DNA from: Bartonella sp. M0177
Lineage (GTDB): Bacteria > Pseudomonadota > Alphaproteobacteria > Rhizobiales > Rhizobiaceae
Assembly (NCBI RefSeq): GCF_016102285.1
Contig: NZ_JACFOY010000001.1
Location: forward strand, 186,001-250,000
Direction: 5' to 3'
DNA: 64,000 nt
Shown: positions 17,073 through 24,761 of the stretch, piece by piece
Layout of the letters: each line of letters opens with the position of its first letter
Position numbering within the stretch: position 1 is the first letter of the stretch
Position numbers and translations under genes: made by a program
Notes under the pieces: generated by a model
The model's database searches: none
Told to the model about the DNA's origin: nothing
What the model saw: the letters and a program-made list of their open reading frames with translations, nothing else

Positions 17073-17897
17073 AGATAACCACTTGAAAACACAGACTTTT
17101 CTATATGCATAACAGCTATGCAATATTGTCTATTGTTGTTCGGGTGGCATTGAAATATTTTACCTCTCGCTGGATTACTCCTCCTCCCAAATCCAGCAAG
17201 TTGAATGCAGCACCTCCTCCTCCCATAGCTGCATTCGGAATCAAAGGCTGCGCATCTCCTCCCGCGCGGCCTTTTTCTTTTCCGATATAATTCTGTTCGT
17301 CGCCGCTTTCCGGACATCAATCAGATCTTCGCCTTATCACGTTCAAAAAGATTTCGCGCAATTGCCGTTTTCCAATTGAGAGTTTCGTCAATCTATAAGG
17401 CTCCGACTCTCACAATTGATACGGCTAATACACGGCCTCTCATGAAGGTTACGGAAAAGGAATGTTCCGATCCAGTAAAATTGTTATTTCGAATTCACAA
17501 TCAGGCGATCAATACCGGAAAATATTTGAATCATATAATCCGAAATGTGTTTTATTCATTTTTTATTTAAAATAACAAATTTATAATAAGATATAAAAAT
17601 AGAATTATAATAATTTTGCTAACAGAATAATTGAATAAAAAATATAATTTATTTGGTAATATTGTATAACATGAATTTAAAATAGAAGTATTTGATTTTT
17701 CCGGATATGGGCAAAGATTTTTTTGTTCAGGTAATTGAAACAAAAAAGTGGGCAAAAAAATTAATGTCAAAAAGTTTTGTCTATCAAAATAGTGCAAACT
17801 GTATATGGTTAACATCCTGTTAATAATCGGAGATTTAATTGAGTGACACGAATCTGATTCGTGCTTGCTGCTTGAACCTGTTGAGTTGAGAGGGAAT
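17073..17897. other. 825-base intergenic region with a strongly AT-rich core
   Basis: The first half contains a CT-rich stretch (TCCTCCTCC occurs twice, near 17180 and 17210), which on the minus strand encodes a glycine-rich open stretch (see findings). From about 17550 to 17820 the sequence is almost only A and T, ending in the promoter and leader region of the L,D-transpeptidase gene. No convincing gene is present. The AT-rich block could be an upstream activating or nucleoid-protein-binding segment. Confidence 0.55.
17847..17863. promoter_or_regulatory. 17-bp palindrome with two GANTC sites in the L,D-transpeptidase leader
   Basis: CACGAATCTGATTCGTG has perfect 8-bp arms around a central T and lies 35 bases upstream of the start codon at 17898. 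It contains GAATC and GATTC, both GANTC sites of the kind methylated by the cell-cycle methyltransferase CcrM in alphaproteobacteria. It could be an operator or an RNA hairpin in the leader. Confidence 0.5.
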
Positions 17898-18518
17898 ATG
17901 CGCGTGAAATCTATTTTGCTTGCCGCAAGCCTGCTGGCAAGTGCAACACTAGCCGGTTGTACGACTACGGGGGGATCGACATCGCCCCTTTCGGCCTATT
18001 CACAAGTAAATGATGGCGGGTTTGTTATACCCGCGCTCAAGGCAAACGAGATCAAGCCGGAATTTCGTCGCCAGATCGTTGCTTATCCGACGGACGAGAA
18101 ACCCGGTACGATTATCATCGATACGGGAGCCAAGTTTCTTTATTACATAATGCCGGACGGGAAAGCGATGCGTTATGGCATTGGGGTCGGGCGTGACGGA
18201 TTCCGCTGGTCGGGAAATGCTACAATCGGTCGCAAAGCCAAATGGCCGGCTTGGGTACCGCCACAGCGTATGCTGGTGCGTCAACCCGAACTGAAGGAAT
18301 TTGCTGGCGGTATGGGGCCGGGGTTGAAAAACCCGCTCGGTGCACGCGCACTTTATCTCTATAAGGATGGTAAAGACAGTATGTTCAGACTACATGGTAC
18401 GCCTGAATGGTGGACCATAGGCACAAATGTTTCGTCGGGATGCATTCGACTCATCAATCAGGATATAATCGACCTCTATAATCGGGCCGAAATAGGTGCC
18501 AAGGTTATTGTCAAATAA
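17898..18518 (+). CDS. L,D-transpeptidase lipoprotein (ErfK/YbiS/YcfS/YnhG family)
   Basis: The YkuD-domain enzyme forms or exchanges L,D cross-links in peptidoglycan, or links lipoproteins to it. The 206-aa product has a lipoprotein signal ending in the lipobox LAGC (lipidated Cys21), so it is membrane-anchored in the periplasm. The catalytic motif HGTPEWWTIGTNVSSGCIRL (166-185) is complete, with His166 and nucleophile Cys182. The ATG at 17898 follows GAGAGGGA, and upstream in-frame codons would displace the signal peptide. It is monocistronic, with a clear terminator after the stop. Confidence 0.93.
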   Translation: MRVKSILLAASLLASATLAGCTTTGGSTSPLSAYSQVNDGGFVIPALKANEIKPEFRRQIVAYPTDEKPGTIIIDTGAKFLYYIMPDGKAMRYGIGVGRDGFRWSGNATIGRKAKWPAWVPPQRMLVRQPELKEFAGGMGPGLKNPLGARALYLYKDGKDSMFRLHGTPEWWTIGTNVSSGCIRLINQDIIDLYNRAEIGAKVIVK

Positions 18519-18543
18519 GGTTTGACCAATTTTTTTTGAATAG

Positions 18544-18570
18544 AAGCGCGGGGTTTCCCGCGCTTTTTTA
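18544..18570 (+). terminator. Rho-independent terminator of the L,D-transpeptidase gene
   Basis: AAGCGCGGG and CCCGCGCTT form a GC-rich stem with a 4-base GTTT loop, followed by TTTTTTATTTT, 26 bases after the stop codon. It is a textbook intrinsic terminator. Confidence 0.92.
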
Positions 18571-18766
18571 TTTTAACGATGACTTTCACAAAGAGTCATT
18601 GAAAAACCGGATTTATGAAAATTTTCGTAATGGAAAAGTTTCTGGATCGTTGGGACAATGTGACAATAGAAATCAGGCGGACAAAATCCGCAGAAGCCGA
18701 ACCCCATGGTTGGTATAACAGTTATTCCGAGTGAGAAGGGGCAAGTCATCAGCCGCAATGAACGAT

Positions 18767-19150
18767 TTATCTTGACGGACGAGTTAAGATATAAATTGAA
18801 ATCAACACCAATACGATAATAGTCGCCACAGCCAACCAAAGAACCGGTTGGGCAATGAGCATAAACGAACAAAAGCCCACAGCCATTCCGCCAACCGCAA
18901 GGAATTTGATAAATGGTGATATGACCCCCTGTTCTTCCCATTGCTTGATAGGGGGGCCAAAAACCTTATGGTTATGAAGCCAATTATGAAAACGCGGAGA
19001 TGAGCGGGCAAAACACCACGACGCGACGAGCAAAAATGGCACCGTCGGCATGATCGGAAGAACAGCTCCGATAACTCCCAGAACAATCATCAGGCAACCG
19101 ATTACCAGATAGACAATCCGTAACGGGCCCGGTGTGTTGAATTCTTTCAT
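18767..19150 (-). CDS. DUF454 (YbaN-family) inner-membrane protein
   Basis: This 127-aa protein has the YbaN/DUF454 pattern: a first hydrophobic pair (YLVIGCLMIVLGVIGAVLPIMPTVPFLLVASWCFA), the conserved RSSPRFHNWLHNHKVFGPPIKQWEEQGVI segment split across the loop, and two further C-terminal membrane helices (AVGGMAVGFCSFMLIA, VLWLAVATIIVLVLISIYI). The family is widespread and of unknown biochemical role. It lies alone on the minus strand between the L,D-transpeptidase and the RlpA-like gene. Confidence 0.85.
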   Translation of the reverse strand: MKEFNTPGPLRIVYLVIGCLMIVLGVIGAVLPIMPTVPFLLVASWCFARSSPRFHNWLHNHKVFGPPIKQWEEQGVISPFIKFLAVGGMAVGFCSFMLIAQPVLWLAVATIIVLVLISIYILTRPSR

Positions 19151-19322
19151 CTTTTATCTACGCTTGTTAAAAACTCATAGTTGTATAACAAATTGCCCCA
19201 AATTAGGTCAACTAATTGATAAAAATGGCAAAAATGCCTTTTCACGGCCATGTGAACAACACAACCACAGGTTATATCGGTGTCTCGTTTAATGACCCGA
19301 AACTCTAACCAGTTAGCAGGAT

Positions 19323-19715
19323 ATGTGTTTTTTAACCGATAAAAAAAGACTTCTTCCGTTCCTGACAGCAATTTTTGTTGTCTGTTTTTTCAATCAAGGA
19401 CATGCGAGCTTGAATCATGGCCATATCAGTCATGGTGGTCAATGTGGTGGTGCATCGTGGTATGCACTCCATTCAAAAACGGCTTCAGGTGAAAAGATGA
19501 ATCCGTTCGGAATGACAGCCGCGCACAAAACATTACCGCTCGGAAGCAAAATTCGTGTCACTAATAAGTTCAATGGAAAATCCATTATTGTCCGTATTAA
19601 TGACCGCGGCCCGTTCATTGCCGGACGTATTCTGGATTTGTCCAAGGGTGCAGCCGCCGAGCTTGGTTTTGTACAACATGGACTAACAAATGTCTGTTAT
19701 GAACGGTTAAGCTAA
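19323..19715 (+). CDS. rlpA: RlpA-like septal/cell-wall protein (double-psi beta-barrel)
   Basis: The 130-aa product has an N-terminal signal segment (RLLPFLTAIFVVCFFNQGHA) and a double-psi beta-barrel domain (GGASWYALHSKTASGE, then MTAAHKTLPLGSKIRVTN, then RINDRGPFIAGRILDLSKGAA). The DRGPF and DLS motifs hold the residues associated with lytic activity in RlpA proteins, which cleave denuded peptidoglycan strands during division. It is a short form: there is no SPOR domain and no obvious lipobox. The ATG has only a weak AGGA directly before it. It could also be an RlpA-like expansin relative. Confidence 0.85.
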   Translation: MCFLTDKKRLLPFLTAIFVVCFFNQGHASLNHGHISHGGQCGGASWYALHSKTASGEKMNPFGMTAAHKTLPLGSKIRVTNKFNGKSIIVRINDRGPFIAGRILDLSKGAAAELGFVQHGLTNVCYERLS

Positions 19716-19728
19716 ACCTAAAAACGCG

Positions 19729-19757
19729 CAAAAGGGGAAGGTAACCTTCCCCTTTTG
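19729..19757. terminator. Bidirectional terminator between rlpA and hdeD
   Basis: CAAAAGGGGAAGG and CCTTCCCCTTTTG form a perfect 13-bp stem with a 3-base centre, between converging genes (rlpA stop at 19715, hdeD stop at 19769). The T-rich arm ends serve both directions. Confidence 0.85.
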
Positions 19758-19768
19758 ACATGAAAATT

Positions 19769-20341
19769 TTATTGGCCAAGATTTTTGATGGAACGTAAAC
19801 CGATTGCAAAACCGATCCATCCCCATCCTTGAAAGATCAGATCGATTGACAGGAACAATCCCAAAACCCATAGCGTATTGGCCGGCCAGCCGGTGGTGAT
19901 GATAAGACCGGCAATAGCTGTAATAATACCGGCAGCAATAATCCATCCGTGCCCCTTCAATTCCCGGCTCTGAAAGCCGATAATCACGCGGATGACACCG
20001 GCAACAACAAGCAAAAAGCCGAGTAGAAAAGTAAACACAGCAGCAGCCAAAATCGGTTGCACAAGGCAGACAATGCCGCCAAATGTATAAAGCAATCCAG
20101 CCAGTAGCCAGTAGAAAAAACGTCCCCAGCTTTTAACGCTGAAAGCGTGAATGACTTGTACAATGCCGCCTACAAGCATCATAATGCCGATATAAATTGC
20201 AACAGCTTCTGTGGCAAAAGGTAATGTGAATGCTGCGACAATACCAACCAGCAGAAGAATGATTCCAAGAAGCAAAAACCAGCCCCATTTCGCCGATAGC
20301 TCTCGCGCGCCTTCCAGCGGATTCCAATTATTTGAACTCAC
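19769..20341 (-). CDS. HdeD-family (DUF308) membrane protein
   Basis: The 190-aa protein has six regularly spaced hydrophobic segments, in three pairs, with the DUF308 repeats (GIILLLVGIVAAFTLPFATEAV and GWIIAAGIITAIAGLIITTGWP). HdeD proteins are inner-membrane proteins linked to acid resistance in enterobacteria; the role in this lineage is unknown. The start is a GTG at 20341 after AAAGGA with suitable spacing. It stands alone and converges on rlpA. Confidence 0.87.
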   Translation of the reverse strand: MSSNNWNPLEGARELSAKWGWFLLLGIILLLVGIVAAFTLPFATEAVAIYIGIMMLVGGIVQVIHAFSVKSWGRFFYWLLAGLLYTFGGIVCLVQPILAAAVFTFLLGFLLVVAGVIRVIIGFQSRELKGHGWIIAAGIITAIAGLIITTGWPANTLWVLGLFLSIDLIFQGWGWIGFAIGLRSIKNLGQ

Positions 20342-20534
20342 GACGGTATTTCCTTTTCAAAAATGACTGTTTCAGAAGAATGCTTTTTATGGCATTGCTC
20401 TTTAAATCCGGCAATACCATTTTCGCGTCACCTTTAGCATAGAATATAAAAAAGAAATAACATAGAAATAAAGACGGTTAATCATCTTTGCGGTTATCAA
20501 CCTTGTATCAAGACCGATGAAAGTAACGTAACAT

Positions 20535-21995
20535 ATGCATGTGTTTATTGAAAATTATTGGCCGCATATCCTCGCCATATTATCTTTTTTTCTGGGGCTT
20601 GGTGCCGCAATTCATGCAACTATGACCAAACAGGAAGTCCGCACCGCGATCGGATGGGTCGGCGTTATCATGCTCTCTCCCATTTTAGGTGCCGTCATTT
20701 ACGGTATTTTCGGTATCAACCGGATGCATAATAACGTCGTTTATAAACGGCATCGTCACGCTTGGGGAAAAGGCCGCCTGCGTTCCGGTAATTTCGATTG
20801 CTCCGATAGTTATATCCTAAACCGGTTCGGACGGCTTGCCATGCCGATGAAAAGACTGGGCGATCATGTAACTCCCGGGCGAATGACTTACGGGAATCAC
20901 CTGACAGTTCTCGATAATGGCGATGAAGCTTATAGTGCCATGCTCGACGCAATCGGTGCGGCAAAGCATTCCCTAATCCTCGAATGTTATATTTTTGATC
21001 GGGATAGTATGGGAGAGCTTTTCGTTAAAGCCCTGTCGGCAGCGGTGCGTCGTGGCGTCGAGGTGCGCGTTCTTATCGATGCTGTTGGCGCCCGTTATTC
21101 AATTCCATCGATTGTTCGTGATTTACGGCGGGAAAAAGTTCCGGTTGCGGTCTTCAACGGAAATATCATTATCGGTCTAAGACTGCCTTACGCCAATTTG
21201 CGCACCCATAGAAAAATTCTTGTTGTTGACGGGAGCATCGCTTTTACCGGAGGAATGAATATACGGGCCGGTTTTTCCCAGACATTCAGTGGTGAAAAGA
21301 CGGCGGATGATACCCATTTTCGTGTAGAAGGGCCTGCTGTTGCCGATATTTTTTCGGTTGCAGCCAATGACTGGGCTTTCGCAACAAAAGAAAATCTGGA
21401 TACAAATATCTGGGCTATCCAGCCCGTTCAAAAGGTTTCCGATGAAAATGTCTGCATTCGCGTGGTCCCGACGGGTCCTGATCGCTTGATCGAAACCAAC
21501 CAGCATATGTTGATCGGGGCATTTTCACTCGCTGAAAAGCACATCCATATCATGACACCCTATCTTTTACCGGATCGGGAATTGATCAGCGCATTGGTAA
21601 CGGCCGCCCGTCGCGGCGTGGAAGTGGATATAGTTGTTCCCGGAAACAATAATTTGAAACTCGTTGATCGGGCAATGCGCGCGCAGTTCGACCAGCTTTT
21701 GCGTGACGGGTGTCGTATTTGGCGTGCGAACGGGCCTTTTAATCATTCCAAGCTCATGGCTATCGACAATCAATGGAGTTATGTCGGCTCGTCTAATCTG
21801 GATTCGCGTTCTTTAAGGCTCAATTTCGAAATCGATATGGAAATATTCGATGAAACGCTCGCCCGTTATTTGTCGGAAAAAATCATTCGTGAAAGAGAAG
21901 ATGCCCGCGAGGTAAAATTGGAAAATCTCGTCAATCGTCCTTTTTTGTTGCGCCTGATTGACAAAATTATCTGGTTGGGCTCACCCTATCTTTAG
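20535..21995 (+). CDS. cls: Cardiolipin synthase (phospholipase D type)
   Basis: Cls joins two phosphatidylglycerol molecules to make cardiolipin in the inner membrane. The 486-aa product has two N-terminal membrane helices (HILAILSFFLGLGAAI and IGWVGVIMLSPILGAVIYGIFG) and two phospholipase D HKD motifs: THRKILVVDGSIAFTGG near residue 225 and NHSKLMAIDNQWSYVGSSN near residue 405. Length and architecture match ClsA-type enzymes. It converges on an EEP-family gene with which cls is often found in Rhizobiales. Confidence 0.94.
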   Translation: MHVFIENYWPHILAILSFFLGLGAAIHATMTKQEVRTAIGWVGVIMLSPILGAVIYGIFGINRMHNNVVYKRHRHAWGKGRLRSGNFDCSDSYILNRFGRLAMPMKRLGDHVTPGRMTYGNHLTVLDNGDEAYSAMLDAIGAAKHSLILECYIFDRDSMGELFVKALSAAVRRGVEVRVLIDAVGARYSIPSIVRDLRREKVPVAVFNGNIIIGLRLPYANLRTHRKILVVDGSIAFTGGMNIRAGFSQTFSGEKTADDTHFRVEGPAVADIFSVAANDWAFATKENLDTNIWAIQPVQKVSDENVCIRVVPTGPDRLIETNQHMLIGAFSLAEKHIHIMTPYLLPDRELISALVTAARRGVEVDIVVPGNNNLKLVDRAMRAQFDQLLRDGCRIWRANGPFNHSKLMAIDNQWSYVGSSNLDSRSLRLNFEIDMEIFDETLARYLSEKIIREREDAREVKLENLVNRPFLLRLIDKIIWLGSPYL

Positions 21996-22154
21996 CACTT
22001 AAGCACCCTCTTAATTTTAAAATATAAAAACAAAGGGCCTGCTGATAGGCGATCAATTTGTGGAGCCTCTCCCGCAATGTGCATGGGGTAAAAATCGGTC
22101 AAAAAGACAAAAACCGGTGCGCGATAAAAACAGCGGAAAAATTCGATTGCCGTT

Positions 22155-22172
22155 AAAACCGGCCGCCGGTTT
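22155..22172 (-). terminator. Probable terminator of the EEP-family gene
   Basis: On the minus strand AAACCGG-CGG-CCGGTTTT forms a 7-bp stem ending in four T, about 12 bases after the stop codon of the gene at 22184. The T-run is short. Confidence 0.5.
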
Positions 22173-22183
22173 CTTGGAAAAAT

Positions 22184-23062
22184 CTATCTCGTGGTCTGTT
22201 TTGCCCGCTCTTTGAGCAATTTTGTTGCCCCTTCAAGGTCGATTTCCGCCTTGATAGGCAAATGGTCGGACGCAAGCCTTGCCAATGGCGAATTATGGAT
22301 TTCTATGTTGGAAACAAGCTCCTGTGGATAGGCAAAAACACGGTCGAGCGCCAAAATCGGAAAACGGGAGGGAAAACTTGGCAATGTGCCGAGCCTCAAA
22401 TCAAAGAACGGGGCAAGGCTTTTAAGAGAGGATGTCCTGCCCAGTCGCCATTCATTCAAATCGCCAATCATAATTGTCGGCATGGTTTCGCGTTTTTCAA
22501 GAATGGACAAAATGAGTTTTGCCTGTTGAATCCTCGAATGATGTAACAGCCCGAAATGTGCAGCCACAATACGGATAAGCCCGAGAGGCATGTCGAGTTC
22601 GACAATCAGTGCACCACGCGGTTCAACACCGGGCAGTTTCAGTTGGACAATATCTTTTACCTTACCATTGCGCATGAAAAGTGCATTGCCATGCCAGCCA
22701 AGTCCACGCGGAGACATTGTATTGATCGGCACACGTTCCAATCCGGTTTCCGACTTTAAAAGTTCCGGATCAAGCAAGCCTATTCTTTCCCCGAAACGTT
22801 TGTCAGCCTCTTGAAAAGCCATAATATCGGCATTGAGTTCGGCAACGACATGGACAATGCGCTCCGGATCAAACACATTGTCAACGCCGACACATTTATG
22901 AATATTATAGGATCCGACAACCATATCATAAGTGTCGCGATCGGCATCTTTCGGACGGTGTCCATGGCGGTTGCGGACAGCCTGTAATAATCTGGTCTGG
23001 AGCGCTTTTTGACTTAATTGGCTTGGCCAATGGAATTTTTTATTTTTAAGGATATCCATCAT
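22184..23062 (-). CDS. Endonuclease/exonuclease/phosphatase-family protein
   Basis: The 292-aa protein has the EEP (DNase I-like) metallophosphoesterase motifs: VVGSYNIHKC, the metal-binding glutamate in MAFQEAD, GWHGNALFMRN, MIGDLNEWRLG and the catalytic SDHLPI near the C-terminus. There is no signal peptide, so a cytosolic or membrane-associated role is likely. Members near cls may act on lipids or nucleic acids; the substrate cannot be told. ATGATG offers two adjacent starts; no strong ribosome site distinguishes them. Confidence 0.87.
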   Translation of the reverse strand: MMDILKNKKFHWPSQLSQKALQTRLLQAVRNRHGHRPKDADRDTYDMVVGSYNIHKCVGVDNVFDPERIVHVVAELNADIMAFQEADKRFGERIGLLDPELLKSETGLERVPINTMSPRGLGWHGNALFMRNGKVKDIVQLKLPGVEPRGALIVELDMPLGLIRIVAAHFGLLHHSRIQQAKLILSILEKRETMPTIMIGDLNEWRLGRTSSLKSLAPFFDLRLGTLPSFPSRFPILALDRVFAYPQELVSNIEIHNSPLARLASDHLPIKAEIDLEGATKLLKERAKQTTR

Positions 23063-23273
23063 TTTTTTCTGAAAGCAGAGTTGCCCCGCTCGAAAGCTTT
23101 TACCATAATATGAAGTGACAGCTTTGAAACTACAAGTTGGGTCGCTTGAAGTTGAAGACTATTACCATCTATTTTTTCATTAAACTATGATAAAAGATTT
23201 AATTGTTGCGAGAAAAATTGTGTAACCATTTAAAATGGGACAATATCTTCCGTAAACGGTGAAAGACAAAACT

Positions 23274-23642
23274 ATGGCTGATATGAGCGACGATGAAGCA
23301 ATAATAATCGAAGCTTTTTCACAGAATACTCCCGGAAAACATTCAGGACCCGTTGCTTTCAACCGAATTGAACTGAATGCGATATTGCGTGTTTATGGGC
23401 AGATGGTTGCTGCCGGTGAATGGCGCGATTATGCGATTGACCATCTTGATGATAGAGCCGTTTTTTCTATATTTCGCCGTACTGCCGAGGTGCCGCTTTA
23501 TCGTGTCGAGAAAAACCCGAAATTGGCGAACCGTCAGGGCGCTTACAGTGTCATTGCTGCAAGCGGTCTGATTTTGAAACGCGGCAAAGAACTTCGCAAT
23601 GTTCTGAAAGTGTTTGACAAAAAACTTTTCAAAATTGTTTGA
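23274..23642 (+). CDS. DUF2794 protein of unknown function
   Basis: This 122-aa protein matches the alphaproteobacterial DUF2794 family: PVAFNRIELNAILRVYGQMVAAGEWRDYAID (split), then DRAVFSIFRRTAEVPLYRVEKNPKLANRQGAYSV and LKRGKELRNVLKVFDKK. I chose ATG 23274 over the in-frame GTG at 23259 because GGTGA lies at a suitable distance. No signal or membrane segment is seen, so it is cytosolic. The family has no known activity that I can state. Confidence 0.82.
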   Translation: MADMSDDEAIIIEAFSQNTPGKHSGPVAFNRIELNAILRVYGQMVAAGEWRDYAIDHLDDRAVFSIFRRTAEVPLYRVEKNPKLANRQGAYSVIAASGLILKRGKELRNVLKVFDKKLFKIV

Positions 23643-23770
23643 GCTTTTTTATTCGATTTATCTCTTTTGAAGAGCATCGGAAAGCAGGTGCTTTCACCGT
23701 TTTCTATTCTATCGGAAAATCATAATCTTTGTCGGATTGGCAAATAGCAATGACTTTGCATTTTGCCAAA

Positions 23771-23802
23771 AGAAAACCCCGTCTCGAAAAAGGCGGGGTT
23801 TC
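23771..23802 (-). terminator. Terminator of the BI-1 gene
   Basis: On the minus strand AAACCCCG and CGGGGTTT pair across a 12-base loop and are followed by TTCTTTTGG. It lies 24 bases after the BI-1 stop codon at 23826. Confidence 0.8.
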
Positions 23803-23825
23803 AAAATCGTTTTATAGTCGAATTA

Positions 23826-24596
23826 TCAAGAGTTGCGATTCTGACCGAGGAATTGCAACAAGAAAACGAACATATTGATGAAGTCGAGATAGAGTGTCAA
23901 AGCACCCATAACAACCTTGCGGCCGCGTGTTTCTTCGGCATCGCCTTCATAATACATAACCTTGATTGTCTGTGTGTCATAAGCGGTAAGACCGGCAAAA
24001 ATAAGAACACCGATAATCGAGATTGCAAATTGCAATGCGTTCGAGCCAAGGAACAAATTGACGACCATGGCAAGTAGAAGGCCAATCAACCCCATAAACA
24101 GGAAAGACCCCATGCCTGTCAGATCGCGTTTTGTTGTGTAACCATAGAGCGAAAGGGCACCGAAAGAAGCCGCAGTGATAAAGAATGTCTGCGTAATGCT
24201 TGCAGGTGTATAACGCAAAATGATTGACGAAAGCGACAAACCGACGAGTGCTGCATAGACAAAAAACAATGCGCGCGCCGAACTTGTGCTCAACGACCCG
24301 ATTTTGAAGCTTAGAAAGAAAACTGCAATAAGCGGAGCAAACATCACAACATAAGCAAACGGTGAGGTATAGAAAGTAACACCGAATGATGTGAGATGGA
24401 CGCCATTAGGTAACACATAAGGTGTTGGGTCGCTTGTTGTCGCAAGTGAAGCAATCACAAACGCTGCAATACCTGTTATAACAAGCCCGATTGCCATCGC
24501 GTTGTAGACGCCGAGCATATAACTGCGCAGTCCCTGGTCAATGGAAGCATCGGCCTCGGTAACTGATGTCGGGCGAAAGTTTCTAAAATCAGCCAT
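23826..24596 (-). CDS. Bax inhibitor-1/YccA-family membrane protein
   Basis: This 256-aa protein has seven hydrophobic segments of the BI-1 (TMBIM) family, with the family's conserved first helix (LGVYNAMAIGLVITGIAAFV), TPASITQTFFITAASFGALSLYGY, and the C-terminal TAYDTQTIKVMYY motif with its conserved aspartate. Homologues include YccA, an FtsH-interacting protein, and the calcium-leak protein YetJ. The start follows AAAGGATT. It is monocistronic and conserved in alphaproteobacteria; physiological role here is inferred only as membrane homeostasis. Confidence 0.93.
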   Translation of the reverse strand: MADFRNFRPTSVTEADASIDQGLRSYMLGVYNAMAIGLVITGIAAFVIASLATTSDPTPYVLPNGVHLTSFGVTFYTSPFAYVVMFAPLIAVFFLSFKIGSLSTSSARALFFVYAALVGLSLSSIILRYTPASITQTFFITAASFGALSLYGYTTKRDLTGMGSFLFMGLIGLLLAMVVNLFLGSNALQFAISIIGVLIFAGLTAYDTQTIKVMYYEGDAEETRGRKVVMGALTLYLDFINMFVFLLQFLGQNRNS

Positions 24597-24761
24597 ATAA
24601 ATAATCCTTTAGCTTGTGTTCCGGACGGTGTCGGAAAATGGCTGGAAAAACTGTCTTCCCCCATTTCAATCCCGGGCGCCGCTGGCGGAACCCCAGCATG
24701 CCTAAGCGATATTATGGGCATTAATATGATAAATTACAAGTCTTTCATTATTTTCAACACA

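Noticed and set aside
17567-17815. 82-codon minus-strand frame in the AT-rich block
   Set aside because: Its Leu/Ile/Phe/Tyr-rich translation is what random AT-rich sequence gives; no ribosome site or family match.
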